DNA of 64,000 nt from Rhodoblastus acidophilus (GCF_009720655.1 NZ_WNKS01000019.1:1-64000); one strand, 5' to 3'. Positions 37,891-46,924 are shown, numbered from the stretch's first letter. Translations and numbers: made by a program. Notes: a model not told the origin generated them from the sequence alone.

Positions 37891-38391
37891 ATGAAAACCA
37901 TGCTCCCGGATCTGTGGACCCGCGACTTCATGGCCGATCCCTTCCGCGCTCTTGAAAGGGATCTGTTCGGGCGCGAACTTTCGAAAATGTTCGATATGCC
38001 CAAGGCCATGGCTTCCGCAACGGCGCCGATGCCGGCGATGAACATCGCCGAGACCGACAAGACCATCGAGGCGACGCTGGAAATTCCTGGCGTCGAGGAG
38101 AAGGACATCAAGGTGCGCGTCGAGGGCGACCGCCTCATCGTCTCCGGCGAGAAAACCATCGAAACCAAGACAGAGGAGAAGGACTGGCACGTGATGGAGC
38201 GTCGCTTCGGCGCGTTCAACCGCTCGATCATGCTGCCGTTTGAACCGGCCGCCGACGCCATCGCCGCCCATTACGACAAGGGCGTGCTGCATCTGACCGT
38301 GCAGAAGCCCGTGGCGAAGGAAACGGCCGCGAAGACGATTCCCGTCATGACTGGCGCGCCCAAGGCGCAAGACCCGCCCGTCTCGCATTGA
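37891..38391 (+). CDS. Hsp20/alpha-crystallin small heat-shock protein
   Basis: A 166-residue protein. The alpha-crystallin domain spans about 48-140: MNIAETDKTIEATLEIPGVEEKDIKV, then RLIVSGEKTIE, and the conserved YDKGVLHLTV near its end. It forms oligomers that hold unfolding proteins. The ATG follows AGGAGG. It sits between sdhE and recG, both on the opposite strand, and has its own terminator, so it is probably a single-gene unit. Confidence 0.93.
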   Translation: MKTMLPDLWTRDFMADPFRALERDLFGRELSKMFDMPKAMASATAPMPAMNIAETDKTIEATLEIPGVEEKDIKVRVEGDRLIVSGEKTIETKTEEKDWHVMERRFGAFNRSIMLPFEPAADAIAAHYDKGVLHLTVQKPVAKETAAKTIPVMTGAPKAQDPPVSH

Positions 38392-38400
38392 GGCGCCAGT

Positions 38401-38428
38401 GGGGCGCGGCGCAAGCTGCGCCCCTTTG
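38401..38428 (+). terminator. Rho-independent terminator after hsp20
   Basis: GGGGCGC and GCGCCCC form the stem, with a GC-GCAA-GC inner part, followed by TTTGTTTG. It lies 9 bp after the hsp20 stop codon. Confidence 0.75.
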
Positions 38429-38500
38429 TTTGTCGCGTAACGGTGATCTTGCAATCCGAACAGGTCGGAAAGCTGGAATGATGGCCCAAAGCGTTGGTGT

Positions 38501-38627
38501 CGTCATTGCGAGCGTAGCGAAGCAATCCACCCCTATCCGCCTGATGAATTTTTGTCGTTTATATTGAGACTGTGGGCTTTCGTCGCTTGCGCGACTCCTG
38601 GATTGCTTCGCTGCGTTCGCAATGACG
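38501..38627. repeat. inverted pair of REP sequences between hsp20 and recG
   Basis: The unit at 38501-38530 (CATTGCGAGCGTAGCGAAGC) and its inverse at 38598-38627 are the common bacterial REP that reads TCATTGCGAGCGAAGCGAAG in many genomes. A diverged related unit lies at about 37229-37320, upstream of mfd. Confidence 0.85.
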
Positions 38628-38685
38628 GCGCAAAGACATTGCGTCGCCGTCGGTCACCGGGAACTGCATCTTCGACGCTTTGCCT

Positions 38686-40779
38686 TCACCCCGCGCGCAA
38701 GAGTTTGAGCGCCGTGTCCCGCTCGAAAAGATAAAGCAGCAGGCGCAGTTTTTGGCCCCGCTCGCCTCGCAGGTCGGGATCGTCAGCCAAAAATTTTTCC
38801 GCGTCGTCCCGGGCGAAACGCAAGAGATCGGCGTGGATGTCCAGTCGCGCGATCTTGAACCCGGGCGCGCCCGACTGGCGCAGTCCCAAGATTTCGCCTT
38901 CGCCGCGCAGGCGCAAATCCTCTTCGGCGATGCGAAACCCGTCTTCGGTCTGACGCAGAATCTCCAGCCGCGCCTTGGCGGTTTCGCCGACGGGGCCGGC
39001 GTAAAGCAGAATGCACGACGATTTCTTGTCGCCGCGTCCGACGCGCCCGCGCAACTGGTGCAATTGCGCCAAGCCAAACCGTTCGGCGTGCTCGATCACC
39101 ATGATCGTCGCCTCCGGCACATTGACGCCGACCTCGATGACCGTGGTCGCCACCAGAATTTTCGTTTCGCCGGCTGCAAAGGCCTCCATCGCGGCGTCCT
39201 TGTCGCGGCCCTTCATCTGGCCGTGCACAAGCCCGACCTTGTCGCCAAAAAACTTTCTCAGATCCTCGGCGCGGGCTTCGGCGGCGGCGAGATCGCTCTC
39301 CTCGCTCTCCGCCACCAGCGGGCACACCCAATAGACGCGCGCCCCGTCTTTGAGCGCGCGACCGAGCCCCGCGACGACTTCGTCAATGCGCTCCGCATTC
39401 ACAGTGCGGGTGGTGATCGGCTGCCGCCCCGGCGGTTTTTCCCGCAAGGCGGAAAAGTCCATGTCGCCGAAATAGGCCAGCGCCAGCGTGCGCGGGATCG
39501 GCGTCGCGGTCATGGCGAGCACATCGACGCCAACCCCCTTTTCGCCCAGCGCCAGGCGCTGCTGCACGCCAAAGCGGTGCTGCTCGTCGATCACGGCGAG
39601 GCCGAGGTCATGATAAACAAAATCGTCCTGCACCAAAGCATGGGTGCCGACCACGATGTTGAGCGCCCCCGACGCGAGCGCGGCGAGAGTCGCGCGGCGC
39701 TCGGTCGCCTTGTCGCGCCCGGTCGCCAGCGCCACGGTCAGGCCAGCCGCTTCCGCCAGCGGTTTGATGGTGTCAAAATGCTGGCGGGCCAAAATTTCGG
39801 TGGGCGCCATCAGGGCGGCCTGCCGCCCGGCTTCGATCGCCTGCGCCATGGCCAGCAGGGCGACGACGGTTTTCCCGGAGCCGACATCGCCTTGCAGCAG
39901 CCGCAACATGCGTTTGTCCGACCCCTGGTCGGCGGAAATCTCCGCCAAAGCCTGGGTCTGGTCGCCGGTCAGGGCGAAGGGCAGGGCGGCGAGAATTTTG
40001 GCGCGCAACGCTCCATCGCCCGGCTGCGGGCGTCCGGAAAGCACCTGCATTTTGCGCCGCACCAGCCGCAGCGCCAGCTGGTGCGACAGCAATTCGTCAT
40101 AGGCCAGCCGCGCAAAAAAATTGCTCTCCGGCTTGAGGTCGTCCGGCGCCTGCGGCTCATGCACGCGCGCCAGCGCCTCGCCAAAGCTCGCCCACCCGTT
40201 CGCGCGCACAAAATTCTCGTCGAGCCATTCCGGCAAGACGGGGAGACGCGCCAGCGCGCCCGCCGCCGCCTTGGCCATCACGCGCGGAAAAAGCCCCTCG
40301 GTGAGGCCATAGACCGGCTCGACCGGCGGCAGGGTTTTGAGCCCTTCCTCGTCAAGAATGCGGTCGGGATGGACCATCTGCTTGTAATAATCGAAAATTT
40401 CGACGAGGCCCGACACCCAGCGCGTGGCGCCCACGGGCAGCGCCTTTTCCACCCAGCCCGAATTGGCGCGAAAGAAAATAAGGGTGAGGTCGCCGGTCCC
40501 ATCCTCGGTGAGCACCCGATAAGGCCCCTTGGCGCGCGGCGGGCGATGCTCCGCCACCCGAACCTTGATGGTCGAGACCGCGCCGATCGGCGCCTGCGCG
40601 ATGGTCGGCCGGTTGCGGCGATCCACGCCGTCGTAAGGCAGATGCATGAGCACGTCGAGCACGCGGGCCGGATGCTCCGCGCCGCCCAGCAGGCGGTCCA
40701 GCAATTGCGCATTCTTCGGGCCAATCCCGGGCAGAGACGATGGGCTGGCGAACAGGGGATCGAGAAGCGAGGGCCGCAT
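38686..40779 (-). CDS. recG: ATP-dependent DNA helicase RecG
   Basis: A 697-residue helicase. The N-terminal wedge/OB domain (about 1-200) includes PYDGVDRRNRPTIAQ. The SF2 motor has QGDVGSGKTVVAL (Walker A), VIDEQHRFGVQQR (motif II), TATPIPRTLALAYFGD and QLRGRVGRGDKKSSC. It remodels stalled forks and branched DNA. ATG at 40779 (MRPSLLDPLFASP) is the usual RecG start; the open frame to 40836 adds an atypical extension. The C-terminal coding end is followed by the REP pair. Confidence 0.96.
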   Translation of the reverse strand: MRPSLLDPLFASPSSLPGIGPKNAQLLDRLLGGAEHPARVLDVLMHLPYDGVDRRNRPTIAQAPIGAVSTIKVRVAEHRPPRAKGPYRVLTEDGTGDLTLIFFRANSGWVEKALPVGATRWVSGLVEIFDYYKQMVHPDRILDEEGLKTLPPVEPVYGLTEGLFPRVMAKAAAGALARLPVLPEWLDENFVRANGWASFGEALARVHEPQAPDDLKPESNFFARLAYDELLSHQLALRLVRRKMQVLSGRPQPGDGALRAKILAALPFALTGDQTQALAEISADQGSDKRMLRLLQGDVGSGKTVVALLAMAQAIEAGRQAALMAPTEILARQHFDTIKPLAEAAGLTVALATGRDKATERRATLAALASGALNIVVGTHALVQDDFVYHDLGLAVIDEQHRFGVQQRLALGEKGVGVDVLAMTATPIPRTLALAYFGDMDFSALREKPPGRQPITTRTVNAERIDEVVAGLGRALKDGARVYWVCPLVAESEESDLAAAEARAEDLRKFFGDKVGLVHGQMKGRDKDAAMEAFAAGETKILVATTVIEVGVNVPEATIMVIEHAERFGLAQLHQLRGRVGRGDKKSSCILLYAGPVGETAKARLEILRQTEDGFRIAEEDLRLRGEGEILGLRQSGAPGFKIARLDIHADLLRFARDDAEKFLADDPDLRGERGQKLRLLLYLFERDTALKLLRAG

Positions 40780-40988
40780 GCCTCTATCTAGCGGCGCAAC
40801 GGCAGGCGAACAAGCAGGCCGAACTTTACTGAACATTAACCCCGCGCGGCGGACGGCCGGCGAGACTCACCAAGGATTCATCAATACAACCTTAGATTGT
40901 TTCCGCACGTCACGTGGGGGCAGGTTTGTTCGATTTAACCAAAAGGCAAGCGCTAGCCCCGGCCTCGTTTTTCACGGGGGTGCGCAGC

Positions 40989-41771
40989 ATGCTCCCGTTC
41001 GGCCGCTCGCCGCCCGTCGAACCGATCCCGCCCCCGCCGCCCAAACCCGAGCTGACGGGGGATGAGCGCGAAAAGGTCAGCGCGCTCGGCTTCTTCTGCG
41101 GCGCGCTCACGCGCGACGACACGCTCTACGCCGAGGCCAGCGCCGGCGCGGCGGCTTTCTCGCATTTCGCCGGCCTGGCGCAAAAGCGGGACCTGCGCGC
41201 CGAGCTCCACGAGCTCTTCGCCAAGGCGTGCCTCGACGGCGCCCACATCAGACATGTGCGCGACCTCGACGCCTTCATCAACGCCTCGCTGCTCGCCGAT
41301 CATGAATTGACGCTGGAGCTGACCCACGCGCTGCGCATCGTCCTGGCGCGCGACGTTCGTGACGGTCGGTTTGAATTCGAAACGGGCACCGACCGCAGCA
41401 TCGCCATCTTCAAGCATTTGCTGTCGCTGGTGCGCCGCGCGCCCGACGTGTTCGCCACGCTCGCCTCGCCCGAAGGCGGGAGTTTTGGCCAGCGCGCCAT
41501 CGAACATCGCCTGCTCGACGAGCGCCTCGACCATAACGACAGGAAAGCGGCGCCACGCGACGTGGCGGTGAGTCCGACGTCCGCCGAGATCGCGCGCAGG
41601 ATTGGCCTGCACGCGCCCTACACGCAGGAAGCCGTGCAGGCGGCCCGCCGTGATTTCGCCGCGCGCTGCCATCCCGACCGCGCGCCCGCGCACAAGCGCC
41701 AGCAGGCGACGCAGGCGCTGGCGATGGTGAATGCGGCCCTGGATGAAATCGTCGCGAAACTCACGAGCTAA
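40989..41771 (+). CDS. J-domain-like protein with a TerB-like middle region
   Basis: A 260-residue protein. The C-terminal end has YTQEAVQAARRDFAARCHPDRAPAH, that is helix II and the HPD signature of DnaJ-type J domains, followed by helix III. The middle (about 40-170) is helical. No glycine/phenylalanine region or zinc-finger is present, so it is a specialised Hsp70 co-chaperone or a J-like protein. The start is uncertain: ATG at 40989 is given, but the frame is open from GTG at 40914. It is divergent from recG. Confidence 0.72.
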   Translation: MLPFGRSPPVEPIPPPPPKPELTGDEREKVSALGFFCGALTRDDTLYAEASAGAAAFSHFAGLAQKRDLRAELHELFAKACLDGAHIRHVRDLDAFINASLLADHELTLELTHALRIVLARDVRDGRFEFETGTDRSIAIFKHLLSLVRRAPDVFATLASPEGGSFGQRAIEHRLLDERLDHNDRKAAPRDVAVSPTSAEIARRIGLHAPYTQEAVQAARRDFAARCHPDRAPAHKRQQATQALAMVNAALDEIVAKLTS

Positions 41772-41817
41772 GCAGGATTTCCGAAAAGGGACCGCCGTTT
41801 TTCGGATAAAATCCTGC
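41772..41817. terminator. bidirectional hairpin terminator between J-domain gene and cfa-like gene
   Basis: GCAGGATTT and CCGAAAA pair with TTTTCGG and AAATCCTGC around a GC-rich loop. The A/T-rich flanks allow it to serve both convergent genes. Confidence 0.7.
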
Positions 41818-41876
41818 AAAAACAAAGGAGCCGAAGCAAACATGCGTTGGGTCGCCAACCAATGTTTGCTGAGCGG

Positions 41877-43130
41877 TCACTCCGCGGCCAACGTCTCCCG
41901 TCCGGCTTCGATCCGTTTCAACTTCGCTTCGGCCTGGGCGAGATAGGCGCGGGTGATCGGAACGACATCGTTGCGCCGGGTGATCTGCACCTGGAAAACC
42001 ACCGCGTCGAGCTGGCGAAACGCCGCCTCGCAGATCGTGAGATAAAACTCCCACATCCGGCAAAGCCGCTCGTCGTAAAGCGCGCGCGCCTCGTCGCGTC
42101 GGGCCGCGAAACGCTGGCGCCATTCGCCCAGCGTGTCGGCGTAATGGCGCCGCAGAACCTCGACATCGGCGACGAGCAGGCCTGCTCTTTCGACCGCGGC
42201 GGAAATCTCGGAAAGGGCTGGGAGATAGCCGCCGGGAAAAACGTATTTCACGATCCAGGGATTGGTGACGCCCGGCGTCGAACTGTGGCCGATGGTGTGC
42301 AGCAGCATCACGCCGTCCTCGGCGAGCAGGCTCGCGCATTTGCCAAAGAAGGCGTCGTAGTGATCGGGGCCGACATGTTCGAACATGCCGACCGAGACGA
42401 TGCGGTCGTAAACTCCGTCGAGATCGCGATAATCGCGCAGGTCGAAGCGCACGTGCTTGAGGCCCCGCGCTTGCGCGCGCTGGCGCGCCACCTCGATCTG
42501 CGTCTGCGAAAGCGTGACGCCTTCGACCTCTCCGGCGCCGGCGATCTCGGCGAGATAGAGGGCCAAACCGCCAAAACCGCAGCCCACGTCGAGCACGCGC
42601 AGGCCCGGCGCCATGAGCAGTTTCGCGGCGATGCGCCGACGCTTGGCGCGCTGCGCCTCCTCGAGGCTCAAGCCCGGCGTTTCGAAATAGGCGCAGGAAT
42701 AGTGCCGGTCCTCGTCGAGGAACAGATCGTAGAATTGCGCGGTCAAATCATAGTGGCGCTCCACATTCCGCCGCGCCCGCCACACATCGTTCGCGCCGGC
42801 GACGCGGTGGCGGACTCTGCGCCACACATCGTAAGCCTTGCGGGCGGTATCGCGCCGCATCGCTGCGCCATGCTGGAACAACAGGCTGACGAGCGTCGGC
42901 AGGTCTCCCGCGACGATTGTCAGGCGTCCCTCGACATAAAGCTCGCCGAATTTCATGTCGGGATCGCGCAAAAGCTCCACCACGGCTTTGGCGTCGGCGA
43001 AGCGGATCGCCGCGTGCGGGCCGGCGCCGTCCCCGATGGAAAATTTCCCTGAGGGCAGAAAGACATCGAGCGCGCCGCGCGTCACCAGCCGCTCGAGAAA
43101 AGCGCGCAACAAGCGCTCGGTCCATTTCAT
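41877..43130 (-). CDS. cyclopropane-fatty-acyl-phospholipid synthase family methyltransferase
   Basis: A 417-residue enzyme of the CFA synthase family: N-terminal domain (1-110), a HYDLTAQFYDLFLDEDRHYSCAYF block, motif I VLDVGCGFGGLALYLAE, SVGMFEHVG, and PWIVKYVFPGGYLPALSE. It transfers a methylene or methyl group from SAM to unsaturated acyl chains of membrane phospholipids. ATG at 43130 follows GGAGACG. Length is in the normal range. It is a single-gene unit facing the J-domain gene. Confidence 0.9.
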   Translation of the reverse strand: MKWTERLLRAFLERLVTRGALDVFLPSGKFSIGDGAGPHAAIRFADAKAVVELLRDPDMKFGELYVEGRLTIVAGDLPTLVSLLFQHGAAMRRDTARKAYDVWRRVRHRVAGANDVWRARRNVERHYDLTAQFYDLFLDEDRHYSCAYFETPGLSLEEAQRAKRRRIAAKLLMAPGLRVLDVGCGFGGLALYLAEIAGAGEVEGVTLSQTQIEVARQRAQARGLKHVRFDLRDYRDLDGVYDRIVSVGMFEHVGPDHYDAFFGKCASLLAEDGVMLLHTIGHSSTPGVTNPWIVKYVFPGGYLPALSEISAAVERAGLLVADVEVLRRHYADTLGEWRQRFAARRDEARALYDERLCRMWEFYLTICEAAFRQLDAVVFQVQITRRNDVVPITRAYLAQAEAKLKRIEAGRETLAAE

Positions 43131-43521
43131 CGGCGTCTCCCGTCCAGGCGACATAACGGAATGAGCAGAATTTTTTTTGCGCCCGCACCCATTTTTGCCG
43201 TCGCGCGGGCCAAGCTGGAACCGCGCGGGGCCGCGTAAGTTCCTCCTGCGCCGCAGGCGCTAATGTGTCTTGCTTCCTAATGTTTGCGGGAGTCGCCGAA
43301 ACAGTCTCGTGATCGCGTCGGTTCTGTTCCACCTGTTCACCCTCGGGCGGATGATTCCGAACGCCGCCCACGGGCGTTGGTCGCTTTTGCCTCGGCGCTA
43401 AATTTTCGAGGCCGCCGATGTCCATTGGCAACGCGAGCATGAGCAGGGGGCGCGGCGCCTTGAACGCCGGCTATCTTGGCGGAGGCCAATTGCGCTAAAC
43501 TGCGGCGAGGAGTTTTGCCCC
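43131..43521. other. gene-free divergent intergenic region
   Basis: No gene is supported between the cfa-like gene and the radical SAM gene. A small GC hairpin (CCTGCGCCGCAGG, about 43245-43257) is the only structure noted. A ribosome-binding site GAGGAG lies before 43522. Confidence 0.5.
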
Positions 43522-44412
43522 ATGAACCCCATCCGTTACGTTGAGCCTGTCTTCCGCCCGCCGAGCGAGGCGGAGTCGCTGATCCTGCCTGTGACCGACG
43601 GCTGTTCGTGGAACCGTTGCACGTTCTGCGAGATGTACACCGCGCCGCAGAAAAAATTCCGCCCGCGCGACGAAGAAGAAATTTTCGAGACCATCAAGCG
43701 CTGCGCCGAAGTTTATGTCGGCGATGTCAGGCGCGTGTTCCTCGCCGACGGCGACGCCATGACGCTGTCCACTCGGCGACTCGCCGCGATCCTCGAAGCG
43801 ATCAAACGCGACATGCCCGCGGTGCGGCGCGTGTCGAGCTATTGCCTGCCGCGCAATGTGAAGAAGAAATCGGTGGAGGAATTGCGCGAACTCGCCGACC
43901 TCGGCCTGAGCATGGTCTATGTCGGCGCGGAATCCGGCGACGACACCGTGCTGGAAAAGATCAACAAGGGCGAGACGTTCGACTCCACGCGCGAAGCGCT
44001 GCTCAAGCTCGGTGAGGCCGGGATCAAGCGTTCGGTGATGATCCTCAACGGCCTCGGCGGCGAGGTCTTTTCCGAACAGCACGCGAAAAATTCCGCCCGC
44101 CTCGCCAATGAGACCCAACCGGAATTTCTCGCGACCCTGGTGGTGAGCTTTCCAAAGGGCGATGCGCGCTTGCGCGCAAATTTCCCGGAATTTTCGCCCC
44201 TCGGCATCGAGGGGCTCATGCGCGAGATGGAGCTGTTGGTCGAAACGCTCGACCTGCGCCGCACCGTGTTCCGCAGCGATCACGCCTCCAACTGGCTCGT
44301 GCTCAAGGGCACGCTCGGCGCCGACAAGGCGCGGCTGCTGGAGCAGTTGCGCGCGGCCATCGCCGCGCCCGACCGGGCGCCTTTGCGTCCGGCCTGGGCG
44401 CGGGGACTGTAA
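43522..44412 (+). CDS. radical SAM protein
   Basis: A 296-residue protein with the cluster motif CSWNRCTFC, that is Cys-x4-Cys-x2-Cys rather than the usual x3 spacing, followed by EMYTAPQKKFR. Later parts include VFLADGDAMTLSTRRLAAIL and LSMVYVGAESGDDTVLEKINKG, which fit the partial TIM barrel of B12-like/HemN-like radical SAM enzymes. It would bind a 4Fe-4S cluster and cleave SAM. The substrate is unknown. GAGGAG precedes the ATG. The x4 spacing is worth noting but I recall it in relatives. Confidence 0.85.
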   Translation: MNPIRYVEPVFRPPSEAESLILPVTDGCSWNRCTFCEMYTAPQKKFRPRDEEEIFETIKRCAEVYVGDVRRVFLADGDAMTLSTRRLAAILEAIKRDMPAVRRVSSYCLPRNVKKKSVEELRELADLGLSMVYVGAESGDDTVLEKINKGETFDSTREALLKLGEAGIKRSVMILNGLGGEVFSEQHAKNSARLANETQPEFLATLVVSFPKGDARLRANFPEFSPLGIEGLMREMELLVETLDLRRTVFRSDHASNWLVLKGTLGADKARLLEQLRAAIAAPDRAPLRPAWARGL

Positions 44413-44607
44413 TCAGGGCTGGTGCGGGCCGCGCATCAGTTTTATCGCGTCCTCAATGTGGCGCCAGGTCCGTGACTGCTCCTGGTCGCCCTTCTCCTCG
44501 AAGGCCCGCGCCTTTTGCGCCGCCTCGGCGGCGGCCTTGGGCCCGTGCGCTTCGAAAAGCTGGCGCGCGTAAGCGTGGATCTCGGCTTCCTGCATGCTGG
44601 CTTGCAT
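44413..44607 (-). CDS. small conserved helical protein
   Basis: A 64-residue, highly charged helical protein. It contains EIHAYARQLFEAHGPKAAAE and ends TWRHIEDAIKLMRGPHQP. GGAGGA lies at good spacing before ATG 44607; a second ATG is four codons in. I recall similar short proteins in related genomes but no function. It is convergent with the radical SAM gene, whose stop codon directly abuts it. Confidence 0.65.
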   Translation of the reverse strand: MQASMQEAEIHAYARQLFEAHGPKAAAEAAQKARAFEEKGDQEQSRTWRHIEDAIKLMRGPHQP

Positions 44608-44704
44608 GATGGTCCTCCCGCTGGGCGCCGGCCGCAGCCGGCGGTTAAGGAACGCGGATCGGCAGAAAAAGTTCAGTGCAGTTCGAGCGGGCCCCAGTTT
44701 TTAG

Positions 44705-44880
44705 TTTTGCCGCAAGAAAGTCACGGCTGCTTTTGATGGTGGCCGCCTCACATCCGATGGCGGGGTGATGCTGCTGGCGATGTCGAGCTTGTCGGTCGTG
44801 TGCCAGTCCGCCTGATCGAGGAGCAGGACGGCGTGCGCTCACCATCATCGCGCCCGAACCGAATTGAGCTGAGAAGACGC
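44705..44880 (+). pseudogene. IS1380-like transposase relic, N-terminal part
   Basis: In one frame this reads KKVTAAFDGGRLTSDGGVML and onward, the start-proximal GG-x-LTSDGG-x-LLL pattern of IS1380 transposases. A stop codon and apparent frameshift follow at about 44813. No start codon or terminal inverted repeat was identified. It pairs with the C-terminal relic at 45441-45760. Confidence 0.6.
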
Positions 44881-44894
44881 CTTCAGCCACGGGC

Positions 44895-44935
44895 TCGTTT
44901 TCGCGGATCGCGAAGCGATCTTGCGGAAACCGTAT
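44895..44935. repeat. 41-bp partial copy of the palindromic element (third hairpin only)
   Basis: It is the same 41-bp segment as at 10251-10291, from TCGTTTTCGCGG to CCGTAT. It lies within the IS1380 relic region. Confidence 0.85.
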
Positions 44936-45051
44936 AAGGCCTCGGATTTTCATTCGCATGGCGCTCAACAGCATCAAGCCTTTCATGGTGCCGCAAGCAA
45001 GACGCAAGCTTGACCCGACATCTTGCGAACCGCTTGCGCGCGGAGTGGGCC

Positions 45052-45423
45052 ATGTTCGCAAAATTCTTGATTCTGACTATTCTCGGGATGCTCGCCCTGG
45101 TGGCGACAGCGCAAGCCCGTTGCGGCAAATGCGACACCCGCCTCGTTTATCACGTGGTGGTGGTCAAAAAATGCACGCCGGCGCGGGCGATGCGCGTCCG
45201 CAAGCTTCCGAGGCATCGTCTGCGCGTACGCGCTATCGCCCCTCACGTGACCGCCCGCGCGATCTCCGCGCAATTCGCCTACTGCCCCACCGGCTATGAC
45301 GACCTCGGTTACGCCTGCGGCTATCCGATCTATGTTCCCCGGCCCTTTCCTTACGACAGCTCCTACGGACTCGGCTTCCCCTTTGATAACTCAATTGTAC
45401 CCGGCTTCGGCTTCCGTCCTTAG
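45052..45423 (+). CDS. small exported protein lying between IS1380 fragments
   Basis: A 123-residue protein with signal peptide MFAKFLILTILGMLALVATAQA and a mature start RCGKCDTRLVYHVVVVKK. Four Cys and a Tyr/Gly/Pro-rich tail (YPIYVPRPFPYDSSYGLGFP) suggest a periplasmic or surface protein. I recognise no family. GGAG lies before ATG 45052; codons from 45010 are less likely. It sits between the two ends of a degraded transposase, so it may be cargo or a later insertion. Confidence 0.6.
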   Translation: MFAKFLILTILGMLALVATAQARCGKCDTRLVYHVVVVKKCTPARAMRVRKLPRHRLRVRAIAPHVTARAISAQFAYCPTGYDDLGYACGYPIYVPRPFPYDSSYGLGFPFDNSIVPGFGFRP

Positions 45424-45440
45424 CCTTTGCCCAACTCGGC

Positions 45441-45760
45441 TGATGCCGACCGTCCGCGACGCCATGCCCAAGCCGCGTGATCTGGCGAAAGCCGAGTTCG
45501 CCACCTTGCGGCTGCGTCTGATACGATTTCCGAAGGATCAGTTTGGAAATCGTATTCCGCTCGCGCGGAAATCCGCCCTTCGCCTGAAGGATTTCCGCGC
45601 GATTTCGTTTTCGCGGATCGCGAAGCGATCTTGCGGAAACCGTATGATCAAGATCGCGGCGCGGGTGACCGAGACCGCCAGCCGCGTGCGTCTCGCTTTC
45701 GCGGTCAACCATCCCCAAGCCGAACTCTTCGCCAGCTTGCCCGGCGCGCTCGGGCCATGA
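45441..45760 (+). pseudogene. IS1380-like transposase relic, C-terminal part, interrupted by a palindromic element
   Basis: The frame reads AMPKPRDLAKAEFATLRLRL, then the palindromic element, then IKIAARVTETASRVRLAF to LFASLPGALGP and stop. The two parts join to give TLRLRLIKIAARV, the conserved end of IS1380 transposases as I recall it. The element adds 42 codons without a stop or frameshift. Confidence 0.65.
45523..45644. repeat. palindromic three-hairpin element, full copy C, in frame inside a transposase relic
   Basis: The core is 122 bp with perfect 4-bp flanking repeats TGAT (45519-45522 and 45645-45648). Hairpins: 45521-45555 (14-bp stem, one mismatch), 45563-45600 (12-bp stem GCGCGGAAATCC) and around 45616-45630 (GATCGC-GAA-GCGATC). 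Read on the plus strand the copy is open through all 42 codons. Confidence 0.93.
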
Positions 45761-45915
45761 CCGTCGGGGCATCGGCCCCTTCGCAAATCCTTCGTCTCCA
45801 GCGCGTCATCAACAGGACAGTCGTCAGGCGGTGAAAAAGCCGAACGGAGCCGCGCGCCCGGAGGAAAAACGCCCGAAAACCTTCACGAAATCAATCGCGC
45901 CGTGAATAGGATGGG

Positions 45916-46917
45916 TTAGCGCCCCGTCACCAGCACGATCTTTCCAAGATGCGCCGAGCTTTCCATGAGCTCGTGCGCCTGCCGCGCCTGTTCCAATGGG
46001 AATGTCGCATGCAACTTGGGCATTACGGCGCCGGATTCGAGCAGAGGCCAGACTTGTTCGCGCAAGGCCGAAGCAATCGCGGTCTTGGCGGCGAGCGGGC
46101 GGGAGCGCAGCGTGGCGCCGGTGATCGTGAGCCGCTTGAGCATCACGCTCATGAAGTCGAAATCCTTGACTTTGGAGCCTTGCAGGAAGGCGATCTGCAC
46201 CAGCCTTCCATCGGGCGCCAAAGCCTGGACGTTGCGTTGCAGATAGGGGCCGCCGACCATGTCGAGGATGACATTCGCTCCCTTCTTGCCGGTCTTCTCC
46301 TTCACCACCGCGACAAAATCCTCCTCGCGGTAATTGATGGCGACATCGGCGCCCAGTTCGAGGCAGAACGCGCATTTTTCCGCCGAGCCCGCGGTCGCGA
46401 AAACCTTGGCGCCAAAATGTTTCGCCAGCTGAATGGCGGTCGAGCCGATGCCGCTGGAGCCGCCATGGACCAGAAAGACCTCGCCGGGCTGAAGGGCGCC
46501 CCGCGTAAAAACGTTGTCATAGACGGTGAAAGCCGTTTCGGGGACGCCCGCCGCCTCGACCAGCGACAGCGGCGCGGGTTTCTTGAGGCACAGCGCGGCG
46601 TCGGCCACGCAATATTCGGCATAGCCGCCGGAGCCGACCAGCGCGCAGATTTCGTCGCCAACCTTCAGGCTCGCGCCGTCGCCGAGCGCGACCACGCGGC
46701 CGGCGATCTCCAGGCCGGGAATTTGCGTCTCGCCGGGCGGCGGCGGGTAGAGGCCGGCGCGCTGGATGCAATCGGGCCGGTTGACCCCCGCCGCGACCAC
46801 TTCGACCAGAACCTGTCCCGGGCCGGGTGTTGGAACCGGCGCCTCCTGAAGTTTGATCACCTCCGGTCCGCCGGCGCCGTCGAAAACAATTTCACGCATC
46901 TGAGCGGGCAGGGACAT
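45916..46917 (-). CDS. NAD(P)H:quinone oxidoreductase, PIG3/zinc-type alcohol dehydrogenase family
   Basis: A 333-residue MDR-family protein with an N-terminal GroES-like part (GVNRPDCIQRAGLYPPPPG) and a Rossmann domain with VHGGSSGIGSTAIQLAKHFGAKVFATAGSAEK. Zinc-binding residues of true alcohol dehydrogenases are absent, as expected for quinone oxidoreductases. It reduces quinones or enones with NADPH in the cytoplasm. ATG at 46917 is given; GTG one codon upstream is possible. It lies 7 bp from the TauE/SafE-type gene and probably shares its transcript. Confidence 0.92.
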   Translation of the reverse strand: MSLPAQMREIVFDGAGGPEVIKLQEAPVPTPGPGQVLVEVVAAGVNRPDCIQRAGLYPPPPGETQIPGLEIAGRVVALGDGASLKVGDEICALVGSGGYAEYCVADAALCLKKPAPLSLVEAAGVPETAFTVYDNVFTRGALQPGEVFLVHGGSSGIGSTAIQLAKHFGAKVFATAGSAEKCAFCLELGADVAINYREEDFVAVVKEKTGKKGANVILDMVGGPYLQRNVQALAPDGRLVQIAFLQGSKVKDFDFMSVMLKRLTITGATLRSRPLAAKTAIASALREQVWPLLESGAVMPKLHATFPLEQARQAHELMESSAHLGKIVLVTGR

Positions 46918-46924
46918 CACGACC

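Noticed and set aside
38680-40791. 703-residue open frame on the plus strand
   Set aside because: It mirrors recG on the other strand.
43131-43521. Searched for a small RNA or small gene
   Set aside because: No structured terminator-linked unit or coding signal could be supported.
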